The position numbers were made by a program, and so were the translations under genes. From Janthinobacterium lividum (lineage in GTDB: Bacteria > Pseudomonadota > Gammaproteobacteria > Steroidobacterales > Steroidobacteraceae), in assembly GCA_943327025.2 (NCBI GenBank), contig CALPVO020000114.1, positions 1 to 6,843 of the forward strand: a stretch of 6,843 nt of DNA, given 5' to 3'. The notes beneath the pieces were generated by a model. That model did no database searches and was not told the DNA's origin. It saw only the letters and a program-made list of their open reading frames with translations. Shown piece by piece: positions 4,615-6,843 of the stretch (the first letter of the stretch is position 1; each line of letters starts with the position of its first letter).

Positions 4615-6843
4615 GGTGGCGGTGGCAACTGGTCGAACCAGAAGGCCTTCGTCACGGTAGGCGGCAACGTCACCGGGTTGGCTGGCACGGTGGTCCTGCG
4701 CAACAACGGCAACGACTCCGTCACCGTCAGCACCAGTGGCGCGTTCAAGTTCGGCTTGTCCATCGCGAACGGCAGCGCCTACGCGGTCACCGTCAGCACG
4801 CAGCCCGCCGGTCAGTTCTGTACGGTCACGAGCGGCAGTGGCAGCGCTTCGGCAGACATCACCAATGTCGCCGTCAACTGCGTGTCCGACGCCACCATCG
4901 GCGGTACGGTGTCCGGCCTGACGGGCACGCTGGTGCTGCAGAACAACGGCACCAACAGCCTGGCCACTGCCACTAACGGCACCTTCCAGTTCACGCAGCG
5001 CGTCGGCGCGGGCCGCCCCTACAACGTCACCGTGTTAACGCACCCCGACGGGCAGACCTGCACCATCGCGAATGCTTCGGGCACGGTTTCCGCCAACGTC
5101 ACGAATGTCGCAGTCACCTGCAACACCTTCGTGGCGCGCGCGCTGCCGGCCATCTACAACACGGGCAAGGCTATCGCCTACGGCGCTTTCCGCGCTGGCG
5201 GCCCGGGCGTTGGTGAAATCCCCACGGATGCACAGGTCCTGGAAGACCTGCGCCTGATGAACGACGCCGGCTTCAACCTCATCCGTCTGTTCGGCTCCGA
5301 CGCTGTCAGCGACAAGGTGCTCCGCCTTGCTGCCGCAAACTATCCGGCCATTCAGTTCCAACTTGGCATCTACCTACAGGGCGCCAGCGCGCCGGCCTGC
5401 ACGGACGCGGTGAACACCGCACAGATGACCAAGGGCATTGAACTCGCCCGCGCCTACACCAACGTCTCTACCGTCAGCGTCGGCAACGAAACTTCGTTCG
5501 CCAACAACCTGCCAGTGAGCTGCTTGGTCAGCTACGTACGCAACGTGCGCTCGCAGGTACTGCAGCCTGTTACCGCCGACGACGACCAAAGCTTCTTCGC
5601 TGGCCGCGCGGCCAATGGCTCGAAGCCGGATACCGTCGTGCAGTTGCTGGACTTCGTGGCTATCCACACCTACCCCATGAGCTACGTGGCCAATTGGGAT
5701 TGGCAGCAGACCGCCGTGGCCGCCGGCCCGGCGCGTGCTCAGGCCATGATGCTGGCGGCGCGCGATGTCGCCGTTGCCAGCTACGACGCCGTGGCGAACT
5801 ACAGCTATCGCACCGCGGACGGCACGATGGCAACCATCGGCGCTACCCGGCCCATCGTCATCGGCGAAACGGGCTGGAAGGCCCGCCAGACCAACAACTC
5901 GTCTTCCATCGAAGGCTATGCCGCTCGCGCCGTGAACGCGAAGTGGTACATGGACCTGATGCGCGCCTGGGAGCGCAGCACCGCTACCGCCCCCAAGGCC
6001 ATCTTCTACTTCAGCGCCTTCGACGAAAGCTGGAAGGGCAACGATGACGGCTGGGGCCTGTGGGACAGCGCTCGTGCTGCTCGCTATGGCCTCTGCGGCA
6101 CGGCTGCCGGCACCCCCTGCAACGCCGATCTCTACGCTGGCGCGGGCTACTTCGGCGCACTGGCACCGGCCACCGGGTCCTACGCCGTGCTGGACTTCAA
6201 CACTGCGGGTGTCACGTACACGCTATCGCCGTTCGGCGGAGCCTCCGCCACGCTCACCTCGGCGGGTGTGCCGGCGGGTGCTCCGAGCGGCCAGGTATTG
6301 AAGTTTGCGCGTCCGGCGAGTGCCGATTGCTTTGCGGGCGTCACGCTGTCCGTGGGCGACAAGCTGTCGATCGGCAGGGTGCCGTTCGCCGCCAACGCCA
6401 CCACCATGACCGTGCGCATTTATGCGCCGGCTGCTGGCCTGAACGTGAAGCTGAAGCTTGAAGACGCGAACGACAACACCCACACCGTCGAGACAGACGT
6501 GACCACGACGGTTGCGGGCTGGCAGACGCTGACGTTCGACTTCGCCAACCAGGCCCCGGGCACGGCGGCACTGAACACGGCGTTCACGTTCAACAAGCTG
6601 ACCATTTTCCCGAACTTCAGCTGTGGTTCGGGCGCTCCGGCGGACGCCGACTTCTACGTGGGCCCCATCACGTTCGTCGGTGCTGATGCGCCTTCGGCTC
6701 CGCCGCTGGTCGCACCGCCGCCGCCGGGAGTGGCGGCTGCCTACACCATCCTCGACTTCGACAACCCGGCAGTTACGGCTTCGTCGTTCGGTGCCGAAGG
6801 TGGTGGTATTGCCGCTGCTGGCAGCTACCCGGCGGGTGGCCCC
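4525..6843 (+). CDS. GH17-family beta-1,3-glucanase lipoprotein with N-terminal repeats and C-terminal binding modules, partial
   Basis: Membrane-anchored enzyme with a glycoside hydrolase family 17 (COG5309-like) TIM barrel, expected to hydrolyse or transglycosylate beta-1,3-glucan. The window holds 773 codons with no stop; the C-terminus is beyond the right edge. Order: lipoprotein signal peptide with lipobox LAAC and Cys30; two 76-residue repeats (44-119 and 124-199), each with a cysteine pair; GH17 domain about 205-530; a galactose-binding-like module about 553-721; a proline-rich linker; then the start of a second similar module at 740. In GH17: NLIRLFGSD, acid/base Glu322 in SVGNET, FVAIHTYP (377-384), nucleophile Glu448 in VIGETGW, and FYFSAFDESWKG (494-505). 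Start: the ATG lies just before a basic signal peptide; an in-frame GTG at 4516 is an alternative and the Shine-Dalgarno (GGTGA) is weak. The gene is divergent from the LacI-type regulator and has an operator over its promoter. Family and lipoprotein nature are clear; substrate is inferred. Confidence 0.9.
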   Translation, partial: MPTVSRLLRTSGRFAARAATLATLFALAACGGGGNWSNQKAFVTVGGNVTGLAGTVVLRNNGNDSVTVSTSGAFKFGLSIANGSAYAVTVSTQPAGQFCTVTSGSGSASADITNVAVNCVSDATIGGTVSGLTGTLVLQNNGTNSLATATNGTFQFTQRVGAGRPYNVTVLTHPDGQTCTIANASGTVSANVTNVAVTCNTFVARALPAIYNTGKAIAYGAFRAGGPGVGEIPTDAQVLEDLRLMNDAGFNLIRLFGSDAVSDKVLRLAAANYPAIQFQLGIYLQGASAPACTDAVNTAQMTKGIELARAYTNVSTVSVGNETSFANNLPVSCLVSYVRNVRSQVLQPVTADDDQSFFAGRAANGSKPDTVVQLLDFVAIHTYPMSYVANWDWQQTAVAAGPARAQAMMLAARDVAVASYDAVANYSYRTADGTMATIGATRPIVIGETGWKARQTNNSSSIEGYAARAVNAKWYMDLMRAWERSTATAPKAIFYFSAFDESWKGNDDGWGLWDSARAARYGLCGTAAGTPCNADLYAGAGYFGALAPATGSYAVLDFNTAGVTYTLSPFGGASATLTSAGVPAGAPSGQVLKFARPASADCFAGVTLSVGDKLSIGRVPFAANATTMTVRIYAPAAGLNVKLKLEDANDNTHTVETDVTTTVAGWQTLTFDFANQAPGTAALNTAFTFNKLTIFPNFSCGSGAPADADFYVGPITFVGADAPSAPPLVAPPPPGVAAAYTILDFDNPAVTASSFGAEGGGIAAAGSYPAGGP
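4654..4881 (+). repeat. N-terminal 76-residue repeat, copy 1
   Basis: Protein residues 44-119, beta-rich, beginning TVGGNVTGLAGTVVL and ending ITNVAVNC. It aligns without gaps to copy 2 with 39 of 76 identical residues (my count). Cys99 and Cys119 are positioned for a disulfide. Similar GGTVSGL-type repeats are common in surface and extracellular proteins of proteobacteria; they probably act as spacers or adhesion domains. No specific function can be assigned. Confidence 0.8.
4894..5121 (+). repeat. N-terminal 76-residue repeat, copy 2
   Basis: Protein residues 124-199, beginning TIGGTVSGLTGTLVL and ending VTNVAVTC, with Cys179 and Cys199 at the same places as in copy 1. A four-residue linker joins the copies. 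It leads straight into the GH17 barrel. Confidence 0.8.
6181..6687 (+). other. Putative carbohydrate-binding module, first copy
   Basis: Protein residues about 553-721, from YAVLDFN to ITFVGAD. The pattern fits a beta-sandwich (galactose-binding-like) domain: an opening LDF strand, a central TMTVRIYAPAAGLNVKLKLE segment, WQTLTFDF, and a closing DFYVGPITFVG strand. Such modules are often attached to secreted glycan hydrolases. I cannot assign a CBM family from the sequence alone. Confidence 0.6.
6742..6843 (+). other. Putative carbohydrate-binding module, second copy, truncated by window edge
   Basis: Residues 740-773, starting YTILDFDNPAVTASSFG. The opening matches the first copy (YAVLDFNTAGVT), so a tandem of at least two modules is likely. 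A proline-rich linker (PPLVAPPPPG) separates them. Only the first 34 residues are visible. Confidence 0.55.

Overview
The window is most likely from a high-GC proteobacterium, probably Betaproteobacteria of the order Burkholderiales. The evidence is the strong G/C bias at third codon positions, a lipoprotein signal ending in a Cys followed by four Gly, the GH17 architecture, and the pairing of a LacI-type repressor with a GPH-type sugar symporter. The assignment to an order is inference from protein style, not from a marker gene.

The window reads as a compact beta-glucan (probably laminarin-type beta-1,3-glucan) utilisation locus. On the minus strand, in transcription order, there is a GH1 beta-glucosidase (3163 to 1766), a GH16 endo-glucanase-like enzyme (1757 to 918) and a GPH-family sugar:cation symporter (881 to the left edge, C-terminus outside the window). 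Gaps of 8 and 36 bases make these one operon. Upstream, also on the minus strand, is a LacI-family regulator (4357 to 3314). Divergent from it on the plus strand is a large multidomain GH17 lipoprotein (4525 to the right edge, C-terminus outside the window).

Control sites lie in the two intergenic stretches. Each has a perfect TTGACA -35 hexamer followed by a LacI-type operator. Read on the minus strand, the GH1 operator (3239-3252) differs at one of 14 positions from the plus-strand operator before the GH17 gene (4474-4487). Both have TGAAA/TTTCA arms and a central CpG, so the regulator probably represses both transcription units until a glucan-derived sugar appears.

Working model (inference): the membrane-anchored GH17 enzyme, carrying putative carbohydrate-binding modules, cuts polymer outside the cytoplasm. 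The symporter imports oligosaccharides. GH16 and GH1, which both lack signal peptides, finish the breakdown to glucose in the cytoplasm. No RNA gene, mobile element, CRISPR array or integrase was seen. I do not see a wholly new system here. The most interesting points are the apparently cytoplasmic GH16, the matched operator pair, and the repeat-rich build of the GH17 lipoprotein.
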